This document shows, one piece after another, positions 41,147 to 53,998 of a stretch of 64,000 nucleotides of DNA (position 1 is the first letter of the stretch; every line of letters starts with the position of its first letter). Origin of the DNA: Sclerotiophoma versabilis. Its lineage: Eukaryota; Ascomycota; Dothideomycetes; Pleosporales; Didymellaceae. The DNA is taken from the NCBI GenBank assembly GCA_012274445.1, contig JAAROD010000011.1, forward strand, positions 248,001 to 312,000. The letters run 5' to 3'. A program made the translations under genes and the position numbers. The notes below the pieces were generated by a model. The model had not been told where the DNA came from and made no database searches. It worked only from the letters and a program-made list of their open reading frames with translations.

Positions 41147-44100
41147 CTAGTCGAGCAGGCTGAGCTCCGAACCTCCATAACCTGTCTTGTTCGAACGCGC
41201 GGCACTCGCATACGACCTCATCGACGGCTGTGTTTGGTAAAGCTTGTAGATGCTGTTGATGTCCAGGTCCACCAACAGGCTGGTATTACCAGAGACTGAT
41301 GTGGGAGGCTTTCGAGGTGACGTCTCGATCAGCTCGCAAGATATGTTCGTGCCAGCATCTGTAGTTAGCGCAGCTACAGGCTGGGGCGTGCCGTTGCGAC
41401 GAAGTGTCTCAAAGGCGGCTTCTTCCTCCTTGCGCTTCTTAAACAGCCAAGCGTCATCTACCTGAGCGCCTCCATTCACGTAGGCGTGCCACTTGTCAGG
41501 CGATCCGGACGGTGGGGGTGGATTCGCTGGGGTCTGGAAGTTGGAGTCGAGAAGAAGACTGCGCGATGCAGAGGAAGGTAGACGTGATGAAGTTGGACTG
41601 TTCATGGCAGGCTTTAGCATGGACCGCTGACCACCAGCGCGTCGGTCGCAAGTCTGACATTTACAATGGTCAGAACACGGCTCTGCGGTTTGGTCAGTAT
41701 GGCTTTCAGATTCCATGATTCGTCTGCTCGTACCCACGCAGCGATGACCGCATGCTAGTTGAACCGCGCACGTCATCGCGCAATTGACTAGATCGTGTTC
41801 AAATCTATCCGGTGTCAGGAGAAAAAGCACTTCCTAGAAGAGAAAGAAGCTCACGGATGGCACTTGTAAGGGCATGGGTGGCTGCACGACAGAATCCCAT
41901 TGCACTTATAATCGCACCCACCATGGATCTGATCCCAATCGTCGACGTATTGCATCCAGACTTTTCTTAGATGCTGCGTACATTGCAGTGGAAAGCAGAA
42001 GCCGATGCGGCGCTCCTTCTCGCTCTCCGATCTTGACTTTGGGACTTTGGTCTTGTACATGATGTCGACGACCTCGCCCCATGTCCAAGATTCGCAAGCG
42101 AAGAGCTCAGCATTTCCGAAAAGGTAGAAGCCGCGTTTCGCTCGGGATAGTGCAACGCAAGCACGGTTGTCATTTGAGAGAAAGCCGATTGAGTGGTTTC
42201 TATTCGAACGAACAAGTGACAGCAAAACGATGTCGTTTCTAGCATTGGTTAGCATATTCAATCTTACCTAGAAGACTACGTACTCTTCTCCCTGGTACGA
42301 ATCTACGGTGACTACTTTGATTGGGTGGGTACATAGATTTGGGTGTGACCGCAGTAAGTTGAGGAGGCGCTTGCGTTGGCCATTGTAGAAGGTTAGAATT
42401 GTGATCCCCGCAGGTGCTTCACCATTGAGCACTAAGTAGTCGACAAACGCTATGACGAATCTTGCTTCGGGTTCGTTGAAGCAGGATGAGTAGGCGTCTC
42501 TTCCTTCCTGCCAGACATGAGTGAAGTAGTATGAGTTGACGCCACCCATACCTTTAATTGGGGGTCTGTTGTTCAAATCCCTGACACTTGGATGGTCTTT
42601 CAAGGCGTCATTGTATATAGGACGAAGCAAGCGTCGAATCTCCGGGATCATACGTCGCTGTCGAGTGAGCTGGTCGTATTCAACTTCACCCATGACCAAA
42701 CGCTCAAACAGCGACAAATTCAGGTGAAATGGGGCGTCTTCAAATTGTTTGACCTGAGTATGAGGCCTTAGCTGCTGGTGATCACCAACGAGGATGAGAT
42801 GTTCAAGGGTTGGCAGGCAAGCCACAGTCACGGGTGCCTCCATGGTCTCTGCGGCTTCTTCAACAAGCACAACTCGAGGTCGAAGGGCAGTGATAAGGGC
42901 GCGATACTTCGATAGGCCGGTTGTTGTCATACCGATGATACGTTGCTTGCTGAGGAGGTTGATGTCCTCTTCCCAGAGTCCGACACGTCGCTGCTGGACA
43001 GCTTCGTGATAGTTCTTTGAGACCTTACGCACTTCTGTAAGCAAGGTCCTTTTCATCTGGCGCATCAGATAGTTGTAGATGTGTCCGCGGTTGACGATTT
43101 CGATCGTCGTAAGGTCTTGTGTGGTATCAAGAATCCCTTGGATCTCCGGGTCTTTCAGGACAGCACCACCCTTGCCCCGGTAGTTGTCGCTTAACATCAG
43201 CACTTCTCCTTTGAGAGCTTCGATTTCTTCATCGTCTTTTGCTGAAGCTTCGGCTTCAAGTTCCTGCAGCTGCTCGATCTCAAGATCCTCTTCTTCATAT
43301 TCCCAGCCAAAGTCATCTGGCCCAACCGGACGTCGACACTCTGTTAGTGCCCCACCGAGCCATTGGTGCATCAATTCGCCAGGAGCATCGTTCGAAGTAT
43401 TCAGGATGGAATCGTTGTCCATCTCCAGAGACTCGGCCTGGTTCTTGGTGAGCAGGCCCATCTGCCTCAACACACAATGATCCAATGGGCCTTTCCCCAT
43501 TTCGAGCGGCGCTAGTAGACCTTGACAAGCGACCTTGGCTTTCCTCATCGCAGTTGTGGCCTGCATCTTCTGGCCGTGGGGCTGCTTCTTTGGAGGTAGG
43601 GCGGAACGAACCTCGAACAAAGTGCGCTTCTTGATTTCGGGGTCTTTGCTCCTTCCACCGAGTCGAATGTAGTTGGGTTCAAACGAGCGAGTGTGTCGCA
43701 GAATCTGGTCTACGGCGTGGTTGGTTTGCGCAGTTACAATGATCGGCGCATCGTCCTTTCGCAGGTTGTCGCGAAGGACTTGCATGGCTTTGACCGAGAC
43801 AAATGTTTTGCCAGTACCAGGCGGTCCCTGTACGATGGCAACTTTGCGGGTGAGCATGCCCTTTAATGCTTTGGACTGCGAGCCATCCAGTGAGGTTGCG
43901 TCGTTGGCAGGCCAGTCTTCCAGTATGTTAACATTCTGAAAATTCGAGTCATCTTCCATGCTGACCAGAGCGCTAAGATCAACATAAGGGTTACTCTTGA
44001 TGTACGCAGGTGGCTCAACATCCTTCTTCACGTCCACGAAATGCTCTGAGAGCGGAAATGGCTCCCTCATCATGTGTTGAAGCGCCATGAGCGTGTGGCG

Positions 44101-45186
44101 GCTTGCCTCGAAGAAACTCGACCGACATTCAACCATTAACCACTTTTGCATAGGGTCGATCGGCTGATGATAGTGGGGGAAGAAGAGGTCAATCTCTGGT
44201 GGGTTCTGCTGCAATGCGGACATGGGTCGAGCGGCGACCGTTGCCAGTATACATATCGTATTGAAAGCGTCATTGAAGGGCGACAAGGCAACTAGAGTGC
44301 CTGTGATGAGACGCTTAGATTGCTCCCAGCTGCTGAAGTTAGCAGACTCGAACTGACTGGAGAAGGGGACTGGTGTTGCTCTGACGACCTTCAAAGGCAC
44401 TAGACATACCGAATGTACTTCTTCACGCGTGACATAGAGAACGCCACACGTGTTGCTAGTCCTCCTGGACTGAAGATCAACGATGTGATGTACACAGGCT
44501 CGTAGACGCCAACGCTCTTCTCATATTGTGCCTCTTCCTTCCAAGGATCCTTGCGGACCTCATCAACAGCCTCCCGCAGCGGTCGGAGAGCGTCTTCGCG
44601 GAGGAGATCATATTCAGTGCGAAGGTAATCCTCGGTGCTGTCATAGGATCTATCTATCTTCTTCGGCCGAGGCTCCTCGTCAATGTTGATCAGCGTCTGA
44701 ATGATGGTTACTGCAGGTTCTTCGCGCAAGATCTCATTCGGGTGCGGGATCTCAGGTTTGTCGAGCCAGGGCCCAGCGCCAGCGACAGGCTTGTTGGCTG
44801 CTTCGTAGTATTTGCGGATGTCCTCATTCACACGCATTGGCACATTTTCGGGGATGCTGTCATCCGGGACTTGAGGATTGCGTCGACGTTGTGGGAGTAC
44901 ATTGCTGAACCGCTCTGTCAGGTGGGCGTTGTATTCGCCATCTGCTGTCCTGTGAGTCTGGCGCATGTTGGAAGGCGTGGATGGCGAGATACAATGTTGA
45001 CGAGGTCAGAAAAGGCTGTATCATGTGCTGCGTGCTATCATGCATGTGGAAGCACTCACCTTCTTCCAAACTGCCGTTTAGGTTTGCATAAATATTGTTC
45101 GATTGTGCCTGAGATTGGGTTGAACTGTAGACGCCCCCTCGTTTGCCTCTATGAGTTGGTTTCTGAGACCTTGACTTTCTTGCCAT
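41147..45186 (-). CDS. ZNFX1/Hrr1-type superfamily-1 RNA helicase with NF-X1 zinc-finger remnant
   Basis: Five exons, 45060-45186, 44410-44944, 42284-44332, 41855-42238 and 41147-41804, give 1250 residues with all phases consistent (introns 115, 77, 45 and 50 nt). SF1 helicase motifs are complete: Walker A GPPGTGKT, motif Ia with TAQTNHAVDQ, motif II VVLVEEAAETMEAP, motif III HLILVGDHQQLRP, motif IV-type FYNGQRKRL, motif V TVDSYQGEE and motif VI CVALSRAKRGFYLFGN. The segment SWEQSKRLITGTLVALS before the helicase is typical of ZNFX1. A single Cys/His-rich element (CNGILSCSHPCPYKCHPFEH) follows motif VI, shorter than the multiple NF-X1 fingers of animal ZNFX1. Fission-yeast Hrr1, of the same family, works in RNAi heterochromatin with RNA-dependent RNA polymerase; that role is possible here but not shown. 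The C-terminal 170 residues are Ser/Pro-rich. Confidence 0.9.
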
Positions 45187-46124
45187 GCTGACATGTGGAT
45201 TACAACGGTGAGCGAGAGAGAGAGAAAAGCGGGCACAATTGCGACGAGAGAAAGAGCGATGGGAAAGAATGCGAGGAAACTGTTTGTGTTTTTGTGCGAA
45301 GCGGTGGCGTGGAGGTGAAGCTGGTTGTGCGTTTGTCGCTTACTTGTGGACAGGAAAGGAAGGCACGCTCATACCACAGTACAGCTCAGACAAGCCTGGG
45401 CAGGCCCTAGCGATAGCCTTTGGGGCTTGGAGGAGAGACTAAACGGAGTTTGATTGAACAAGTGGGGGGTTTGGAAGAGCAGTACCAGTTTGGAATGACC
45501 ACGAAAGACGATAAACGGTGTGTCAAGTACGCAAAGAGCAATCTTTACATGCTGTAGAGAAGCTGAAGCAATAAGGGGCCAGTCGAGTAGGCGTATGAAG
45601 CCGTGGACCAGCTAGAATGCACATTTTGTGGCGCTTCAAGAAGCCTGACCACATGCGAGGAGCAGTAGGTGTAGGGCTACATCGGCTACTAAAGAGGAGT
45701 ATACCGTCAAGCTCATTCTTCAGTTGAGAAAATGTAGCCAAGAGATTCGCAAGGTTATTCTCGGATTATGTCACTTTGTTGTGCAGTCAATCCGGGCAAC
45801 GTGCAGTGCAAAGGAGAAGTGCAGATGAGAAATGGCGCATGACGAAGGAGAGCAGACTGCCCGGAGCAGGCGACAGTCAAGCCAAAGTCTGAACCCTCGC
45901 TTGAACGAGCCACGATGAAAGCTGCAAGTGTTGGACGCAGTTGCTAGAATAGTGTGTAGACAGGAGATGCAGAACCAGGGTCGCCGCTCGAAGGGGCTAG
46001 CCTCGGTTCGGCGCGCATTCAGCCCTAAGACGCGCCTAAGCGCGACGTCAGTGCATGTTCACTGCGCGCCTCGAGCAATTGTACATTCGAGAGCAGCAGA
46101 TGCGCGCGAGCGTCCCGGGGCAGC
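45187..46124. other. Divergent promoter region between the helicase gene and SPT8
   Basis: About 940 bp between two outward-transcribed genes. A small purine-rich tract (gagagagagagaaaagcg) lies just upstream of the helicase start at about 45210-45227. No gene supported. Confidence 0.5.
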
Positions 46125-48301
46125 ATGAATGAGGACGACTACGATGACAACGGCGCCAGTAGGTTCCGCTTTGAGGCGCAGGAATGTGGCTTGTGTACTG
46201 ATTCAGACAGGCTCCGCCGAGGAGGAAGACGAGCAGGAGGAGAACGATGCCATGGACGTAGACGAGGACGACGGCGGAGACGACGACGACGGCGACAACG
46301 ACGATGATGATGGCGAGGGCGACAATGACGAGGACGACGACGCAGACGCGGACGGCGACGGCGACAACGACGACGACCAGGACCAGGACCAGGACGAGGC
46401 GGGCAGCGTGCGCAACGGCGGGTCGAACCCGCGGGTGACGCGCACCTCACCGAGCCCGCAGGCGGCGGCGACGGGCGTGCTGGGCAACCTGCCCTTCCGG
46501 CCGTCGGTGCGGCAGGAGGCGCTCAACGCGCCCGTCTACGACATCATCCCCACGATCGCGGCGCCGCACAGCACCTCGATCAACGCCATCACGGCGACGC
46601 CCGACATGCGCTGGGTCTTCAGCGGCGGCGCGGACGGCTACATCCGCAAGTTCAACTGGGTCGACACGGCCAACGGCAAGCTCGCGCTGACGGTCGCCCA
46701 GCGGCACCCCTTCGTCGACTCGGTCACCAAGGCCGGCGTGCTGCTGTCGTACTGGGAGAACGAGGACAGCGCCAGCCCCGCCGCCGACGCGCCCTCGCCC
46801 GTCTACTCGCTCGCCGTGCACCACCAGTCGCTGTGGCTGCTGTCGGGCACCGAGTCCGGCGGCATCAACCTGCAGGCGGTGCGCCACAACGAGGGCCACC
46901 GCATCCACACCCTGAAGGCTCACACCTCGGCCGTCTCGGTGCTGACCCTGTCCGCCGACGAGGCCTCGGTGCTGAGCGGCAGCTGGGACAAGACCATCCA
47001 CGACTGGGACCTCAACACGGGCCGCGTCAAGCGCAGCTTCGAGACCACCGGCAGCCAGATCTCCGCCATCGAGCAGCGGCCCACCTCCGCCCTGCCCGTG
47101 CCCCAGCACGCCGACACCGCGCCCCTGCCCAGCGGCACCTTCTCCTCCAACAACGCCGCCCGCCCCCGCCCCAACGCCAGCACCAACGGCGCCGAGCCCG
47201 CTGCCCGCCCCGCCTCTGCCAAGGACGAGCCCGCCAACGACGACGCCCCCGGCTCGCCCGACGACTCGCTCTTCGGCGACGGCGGCGATAAGGACTCGCT
47301 GTTTGGCGACGGCGCAGACAACAACCCGTCCGCCGCCCTCCCCGGCATGGGCGACGACGACGACGACGACGAGTTCTCGCGCGCCATTGCCAACGGCATC
47401 CAGGCCGTCCAAGACGAGAACAACGCCGACGTGGACATGATGGACATGGGCGGGCCCGTTCAAGCCCCCGACGCAATACCGACAGACACACAGCCACCGG
47501 GCCAGGACGCAGCGGCGAAATCACCATCCAGACCCCAAGACACAGACACTGCGCCGCTCACGAACGGGCTCCCCCATGCAGAGGAACTACCAACCGTCGT
47601 CAATGACACGCCCTCGCTCCCACCGAGCTCCGAATCCACATTCCTCTCCTCCTCCATCGACGGCTCGCTCGCCATCTGGGACCGCCGCCAGCCCTCGCCG
47701 ATTGCGAGGCTCATGCCTCCACGGGGCACGCCGCCATGGTGCATGAACGCGTGCTGGTCGCCGGACGGGAACTACATCTACGCCGGGCGGTAAGTCAAAC
47801 CACGCCGTCGCAGAACGACAGGAGCACAGTCATCAGCAGTCCACCAGCTAACGCGCACGGCACAGACGCAACGGCACAGTCGACGAATACTCGCTGCACA
47901 AGAACCTCGCAGAGCCCTCGCGCACATTCAAATTCCCCGGCGTGAGCGGGAGTGTCAGCGCCGTGAGAGCCATGCCGAACGGCCGCACGCTGATATGGTA
48001 CGTCCCTCCCCCCTAATTTCTTCTCTCCCGCCTACTAACACCCTCTCTCCCCAGCGCATCCTACGATATCCTCCGCCAGTACGATCTCTCGCATACCACC
48101 AACTCGTCGCTGTCCTCAGACACCAAGCAAAACGCCGCTGCAACGCCCTTTCTCATCGTGCCCGGCCACCGCACCGGCGTAATCAGCCAGCTCTACCTGG
48201 ATCCAACGTGCAGCTTCATGATCTCGACGGGCGGGAACCGCGGCTGGGAGGGCGCGTCGACAGAAGTCTTACTCGGCTATGAGATCAGCTACGGGACTTG
48301 A
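46125..48301 (+). CDS. SPT8: SAGA complex subunit Spt8 (WD40 protein)
   Basis: Spt8 links the SAGA coactivator to TATA-binding protein. Four exons: 46125-46158, 46211-47789, 47866-47997 and 48055-48301 (introns 52, 76 and 57 nt), 663 residues. The first intron acceptor that keeps frame is attcagacag, joining DDNGA to SSAEEEDEQEE. An acidic N-terminus (long Asp/Glu tract up to about residue 90) is typical. The Spt8 core begins YDIIPTIAAPHSTSINAITA and MRWVFSGGADGYIRKFNW, followed by SLWLLSGTESGGINL, HTLKAHTSAVSVLTLSADE and SVLSGSWDKTIHDWDLNTG. A long disordered loop (about residues 315-500) with repeated DSLFGDG motifs splits the propeller. The last blades read FLSSSIDGSLAIWDRR and, near the C-terminus, MISTGGNRGWEG. 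This domain order and the 'SGGADGYIRK' block are characteristic of Spt8. Confidence 0.93.
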
Positions 48302-48785
48302 TAGGCATAGCAATGCGCCCGGCGTGAGTCAAGAGCGGTTGGATGGAGTGGAAGGCAGGCTGAGGACTCCTACGAGAGATTGCTTGGTAGATATTGCTTG
48401 GTTATACCCTAGGGAACGGTGGCGTTACGGTGTTGTTGGATCGCTGAACGGGGAGTAGATCGGCTTGGGAAAGGTGGGAGGTATTGATTACATCTTAGAT
48501 ATCAAGCTATATTTACTGATCATGTCGGGTTACATTTCTCATTCCCAGTCCATCACAATCAAGGTCGCTATTCTGTTGACTCGCCTGTGGACATGCTTAG
48601 AAGTGAGATACATGCTCGCTAGAGTCTGCCCATGGCCGTGTCTGCTCCTTCGCTCCATGAGAGCTTCCTATAAATTGATGCCGTGGATATCGCTGGACGA
48701 GACTGAATACAGACGAACAAAAAGTTTGCGACGTGTCCTCTTGCGCTTGTGAATCGGTGTACTGCCTGCAAATATCACATCGTGT
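48302..48785. other. Intergenic spacer between convergent genes
   Basis: About 480 bp between the SPT8 stop and the stop of the next gene. Nothing recognised. Confidence 0.55.
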
Positions 48786-50241
48786 CTACTCAGCGTAAAG
48801 CCTGCCATCGGGCCAGTAGATAGCGCCCGGTTCCTCCTCAGAATCCAAGTCTGAGTCCAAGTCCAAGGCCCTCTCATCGCAACCATCTTCGGAGTCTTCA
48901 TCATCGGTTGCAACGGACGCTTCGTCAGTGTCCCACATGCGGTGAACGAAATCCGTATCGGAGAGACCGAGGCTTGGTTCATCGACGAACCTAACATGCC
49001 TTGGCTCCATGCAGGGTCTCATCTTTCGAATATCAGCCTTGCCTTCGTTGTCTTGTACAAGGTCTTCACCTTCTCCAGAAACTGCAGCATTCGATGCTTC
49101 CAAATATAGCGCGGCTTGCTGAAGAACTTTGCTAGGTTCCGGATGTGCGCGTGTGAAACGACCGGCATGCATGTAGCGGAGCTGTACTCCCACTGTATGC
49201 GCACATCGACGCCTGCTGTCTTAAATGCTCGATATATGTCAGTGAAAGCCTCAAGAGCTTCCTCGAGGACATCGATTCGGACATTGCGCTGGACGAAAAT
49301 AATCTCTAGAGACTGGAAATACTGGTTGTGGACCACTCCGAGTAGGTGACTGAATTCTGACTTGAGCTGGTCTCGACCGATGTATCGTCTCTCGTACGGG
49401 GTGTGCTGGCATTTCTCGTGGCAAAGACGCAACGTGCGTGGTCCACGATATTCATCAACGATACAAAGGATGCTTAAGCTTCGAATGTGGGAAACAGGAT
49501 CAAAACCGGCTCCGAAAGGGTCTTCATGGAGGAGAAACTCGAGGTCAGCCGTCCGACTGTGGAGTGTCTTATCTTTGAACCAATCGCTGCTGTAGACCTT
49601 CTCAACAATCTCTAACGCTGCTTCATCTCCCATGTACTCGGGGAGTAGGAAGTGAGGCACCCTAGGCAACCCGTGGGACGTCTTCACGCAGCCACAGTGC
49701 CCGATATCGAACGGCAGCACCGATGTCACTGCGAGAAATTGGCATTCAAAGCCTTGCCACGTCTCATCATCTAGAAGGTAATTGTACACCATGCTGCGTA
49801 TTTCTAGTGGCAGTATGGTTTGGATGCATTCTGCGAAGTTGCGGTTCCAGACTTTGCTGTACGGAATGATGGTCGTCTCCGTCAAGCTAACGGAAGTCAG
49901 CACAGAAGTGGCAACGCTCTAGAGTTGTATACTCCTGCTGCCAGGCATTGCGTTGACCGCGGTTCATCTTGCGCAGAGTGGCAAGCTCAATCTTGCGTCG
50001 TTCGATTCGTCGGAATTCATCGCGGATGGCAAGTTCTCTATACATAATGTTAGCATACCGCTTCGCAACCTAGTCTATGAAGCCCTACTTCTCAGCGCAC
50101 TTTGCATTGGTTTTCTTTGCTCTGTCGATCTATCAGTATTAATGCAGGTTTTACGAGGATTGTAATCAGGCTGTACCGCTCGTATCTGGCAAACGCGTCG
50201 CTGATCACGCAATCATTCACGTCGTGTCGTTGGGCAGACAT
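48786..50241 (-). CDS. Fungal hypothetical protein with an F-box-like LPLEIRSMVYNYL motif
   Basis: Four-exon model: 50177-50241, 49933-50037, 49070-49886 and 48786-49022, giving 407 residues. The first two introns have good signals (gtacag...gctaac...tatag; gtatac...gttag). The N-terminus is basic and helical (RELAIRDEFRRIERRKIELA). Next comes QTILPLEIRSMVYNYLLDDE, the short helical motif found at the start of many fungal F-box-like proteins. The core is a mixed domain with SHIRSLSILCIVDEY, QSLEIIFVQRNVRIDVLEEA and IRNLAKFFSKPRYIWKHRML. The last junction uses a weak donor (gtgaag) and adds a strongly acidic C-terminus (ATDDEDSEDGCDERALDLD); if not spliced, the protein ends at 49019. No function is known for this family; I propose none. 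Confidence 0.65.
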
Positions 50242-50402
50242 GCTGCAGGCTTTTCGTTGTTTCTTGAGGAGAGAACCTGCAGACTGAAGGCGGAAAACTG
50301 TTTTGGGGCAGACTGACTATGAGGCAGTCGCGTCTTGTCGCGCCGCTACTAGCGCGACACTGTTGCGCCTTCTACATACAACACCGTGAGCGTCGCATTG
50401 AC

Positions 50403-53003
50403 CTACAATTTCACATGTCCTGGACTAGGAGGGACATCCCCAGTCTCCCAAACCTTTGGCTCGCTCCCCAGCGCAAATTCAATCGTCCCTCCCTCAATCA
50501 TGACATCTTCATGCTCAAACCAGTTCTTGTCCCATGCCTTCCCATTGATCTTTATGCCTTGCACGTAATAGCTGTCTTCACTCAACCCCTCGGCTGTGAT
50601 TCGGAGAGTACGGTTGCCGTTGATAGTCATGTTAATATCTTTGAACCATGGGCTCTCAAGAAGGTACACTGGGGTTGTGACGATAGGGTATAGACCTAAC
50701 ATTTGCCAGATAAGCCAACTATTCAGGGCGCCGGCGTCAGAGTTACCGGGCATGCCGTTAGTGGTGTTGCGGAAGCTGAGAAGGAGATGTTAGTGGGTTT
50801 ACAGGAGATTAGCGAGGGCGAGTGAGCCATGAACGTACTATTGTCTGCTCTGAGCTCGGGACTGGTTCACGCTCTTCCACTGCTTATTGAGGTAGTTGTA
50901 GAGATATGGCGTTGCAAAGTCAGGCTCGTTCCTAATTATGATCAGTAACGTGAGTGATATCTCTTAATCTAGTGACGCTTACCCTATGTTCATGATCGTG
51001 TTGATGCCTGCACCGTTAGGTCCAAGATCGGCTTGACTGGTGTAAGGCACGAAGATATAATCAAGACGTTCCTCGAAGCTTTCTGGCCCACCCATGAGCT
51101 CAATCAAGGTATCCATATCGTGGGGGATGGTGAACGAGTACTCAAACGGCGTGCCTTCATACGTGACTGATGGCCATGAGCACGCACCGCAAGTTGCCGG
51201 GTTGTAGCCTGTCTGATTGAATGTCCCATGAAAATCCCTTGGCGTGAGGAAACCAGTAAAGGCTGGCGTCGTGTTCACGCTTGGTGTTGTTGCATCCCAG
51301 AGCAACTGCCACCCAGCAGACCTTCTCAGGTACTTTTCAACATCTTGCGGCTTCTCGCCTCTGGCGACCTGGCTCAAGGCGAAGTCGTTCAAGGAGTACT
51401 CGACTGTACGGGAGATACTTCGTGGCATTGCTTGACTTACGTAGCCATATTGTAGCCAGTCAGCTCCCGCACCACGACCTTCCTTGTTGCTTCCATTTGT
51501 AGGAGCCTCTGCGTTTTTCACCATGGCCGCGTACCCATCCGCCCAGTTGATCGCACCGCGTAGTCCCTTGACGTATGCATCAGCAAGAACATTGTCGGAA
51601 TTGCTACCGCCCTGGACTAAGCCATTGTCATTGCCAGAGCGACCCTAGGATCAAGTCAGCATAAACCAAATTTGTTACGCTTCAAAAATCATACGTCAGG
51701 CATGTATCCTTGGTGTCTCCAGACATCAATTAAGGAGCGGAGCTGAGATTCGTATGCTTCAGGCTGGATCAAGTGAGAAAGGCTGATGGTATTGCGGAAC
51801 GTGTCCCCTTCATAAACTCAGCAAAGTTCTCAGGTTGCTCGGAGACGCGAACTTACACAATGTATAAAAGTCATCCCAATACGGCTCTTCGCTCTCCCAC
51901 AGTGGATTCTCGCCCGTTCGATCTGATGGGATGAGGTGCATAAAATAAAGCGAGGAATACAGCAGTGTCAGATGGTCCTTGTCTGCATCTTTGCCGGTGT
52001 CGACTTGTATCTTGCTGAACACGTCACGGTTCCATTCCTGCACTGCTGCGTCCACAGATGTCTGGATGTCCCATGACTTGATCTCATCGTCTCTGAACCT
52101 GCATGCCTTCTCTTCAGAGATGAAAGATATGCCCACCTTGGATCGCACACTGGTTTTGTTGCCTTTCCAAGTGAAGACGGCCCCCACACGACTTCCTTGG
52201 GGGCTAGTCATATTCTCTGAAGCAAATGTAGGCCACGGCAAGGGCTCCGGATTCATGCTGTTGAAGCCAGGGAACTGGTTTCGTCCAGCGAATGTTTCGG
52301 CCTCTTCAGGTGCTTCATCAAATTCTCCACAGAAGTAAACTGTATATGGGGCTCCCTCATTGAAACCGCCGGCATAAGTCCCGTGACCTTGATAGCTCTT
52401 TCTATCTTGCGAAATGTTAATCTCACCCTCCCGATACGTCTGTGTGCAGTAACCGCCCACGACGTTTGGTAGATAATGTGACACATCGACAAGAACGTGC
52501 TTTTTCTCTTCAACCGGGAAGTTGTACTGAAAATACCCCGCGTGCCGTGTCGCACTCAGCTCGACCGTGACGCCATTCTCAAGCTCCGTCTTGAAGTAGC
52601 CGATGCTAGCCTGGTCCTCACCTACTCTTCCTTGCCAGTATGTTCGATTATCTAGGAGATTGACAGGTGCCTCGATGTTCGTAAGAGGCATCTGCGAGAC
52701 GACACCGTATTTGGAGCAACCCCCGGTACCTGACTCGTGCATCATAGAAAACCCCGTAATTAGGCCGTTCGGAGTGTAGCCTCCCTGAAGCGCCGCGATG
52801 CTCGTGTTCTTAACGAACGTGTCCATGGTTAATTTGACCACCCCGAAGGGTACTGCAGCTCCAACGAAGACAGCGCCGCCGCCGAAGGTGTAGTTAGGGA
52901 TTGAACCCACGGTTCCCCAAAAAGGGTTAACATGCTGTGCATAGTCCACTTGGCCGGCTGCGAAACGAAAGCAGGTCAGCAGTATAACAGTTGGTAACCG
53001 CAT
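50403..53003 (-). CDS. Secreted GH92 alpha-1,2-mannosidase-type enzyme
   Basis: Five exons: 51857-53003, 51695-51807, 50983-51644, 50839-50931 and 50403-50775 (introns 49, 50, 51 and 63 nt), 795 residues. GH92 enzymes are calcium-dependent exo-alpha-mannosidases that trim N-glycans or wall mannan. The start at 53003 gives a signal peptide (MRLPTVILLTCFRFAAG). Family blocks are YAQHVNPFWGTVG at the N-terminus, AAVPFGVVKLTMD, GFSMMHESGTGGCSKYG, and WESEEPYWDDFYTL followed, after the first intron, by WDTFRNTISLSHL. The late Gly-Asn-x-Asp-x-Gly motif (MPGNSDAGALNSW) carries the conserved acidic residues, and a beta-sandwich C-terminus ends GHVKL. The junction choice restores the conserved FYTLWDTFR block exactly. 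All blocks are present, so the gene looks intact and the product secreted. Confidence 0.93.
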
Positions 53004-53998
53004 TTTGGTGGGGAAGAGGGGAAGAATTTGTAGATAACAGGTAGAACCATGACTGACACTTTGTAGTCCGTCCCACAACATGAATTCTCCAGGCTGGCGA
53101 CCTGGTATGACGTCGTCAAACGATCTAGAAGGCAGCTCGGAATTGCATTGCCGCGATAAGTCACAATTCAGTAAGTGTAGGATTCTACTTGTCAACTTTC
53201 CCCGCATTCACCATTACCCCGCAGTTCCGATTGGATCTTTCGGGGCAGAGACCTTCCTTGGTTCAGCAAATTTGCGACTACTATCAGGAAGCCAACATGT
53301 CAGAATCTTCGTCTTCGAGCCCACTCTCGAACTCATCTTTCTCCTCAAGATACTCTCTATCTAGTGTTTCCATGCTCTCGCCATGATATAACTCAACTCA
53401 GATCTAGGCTCGATTTTATAACTGACGTGGCGACACAGGAGTCTTGTCTCGTTCTATGAAGAATTAGCACTCGACTGACACGCCTTGGTTCAGAGACTCA
53501 CTTTTAGCAGCAACTTAGACACATGCTGCTTCCAGATATGTCAGCGGACTATGTGAAAGTGGAACACATCTCAACGGTGTGGTGTCGCTGCGGTAGTAGC
53601 CAAGCATTGAAGTTAAAGGGCGGTGTATGAGTATGTAATACTTATGTCAGCAGCTGCATTACTGGATGCCTGGTATATTGAACACAGCTACAAACGCTTC
53701 TCCCTCTACGTTGAGTCAAATGTTGAACTGTAAAAAAACTGTAGCCAGCTGGAAGCCTCGTGAACTCCATCCAGCAAGCCATTGAACTGGTGCTTGAGCT
53801 TGTTGCTATCAACGTGTATCCTGTCGCCACGTCATAAACGTAACACTTAATCTTCTTGTGACAGTCCGGTTTGTGCCGCAGTAGTCGATACTACAAGTGA
53901 GCTTCAGTTCAAGGAGCAACGAAGGAGGGCGGAAGACTGTGTCGAAATGATCACCACAGATCGCATGCTCAAGATTCCTTGGCTCATTGTTGACAAAA
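53004..53998. other. Intergenic, upstream of the GH92 gene
   Basis: No gene supported. Short frames only; the part near 53003 is the presumed GH92 promoter. Confidence 0.45.

Noticed and set aside
44400..44410. Apparent frameshift between the two large helicase frames
   Set aside because: Explained by a canonical 77-nt intron (44333-44409) with a gtatgt donor and a ctaacttcag end, which restores the family sequence.
46139..46526. Arg-rich and Ser-rich frames antisense to SPT8
   Set aside because: They are complements of the GAC/GAG-rich acidic coding tract of SPT8.
51968..52189. Short frames inside the GH92 gene on both strands
   Set aside because: Overlap a well-supported secreted enzyme; no independent evidence.
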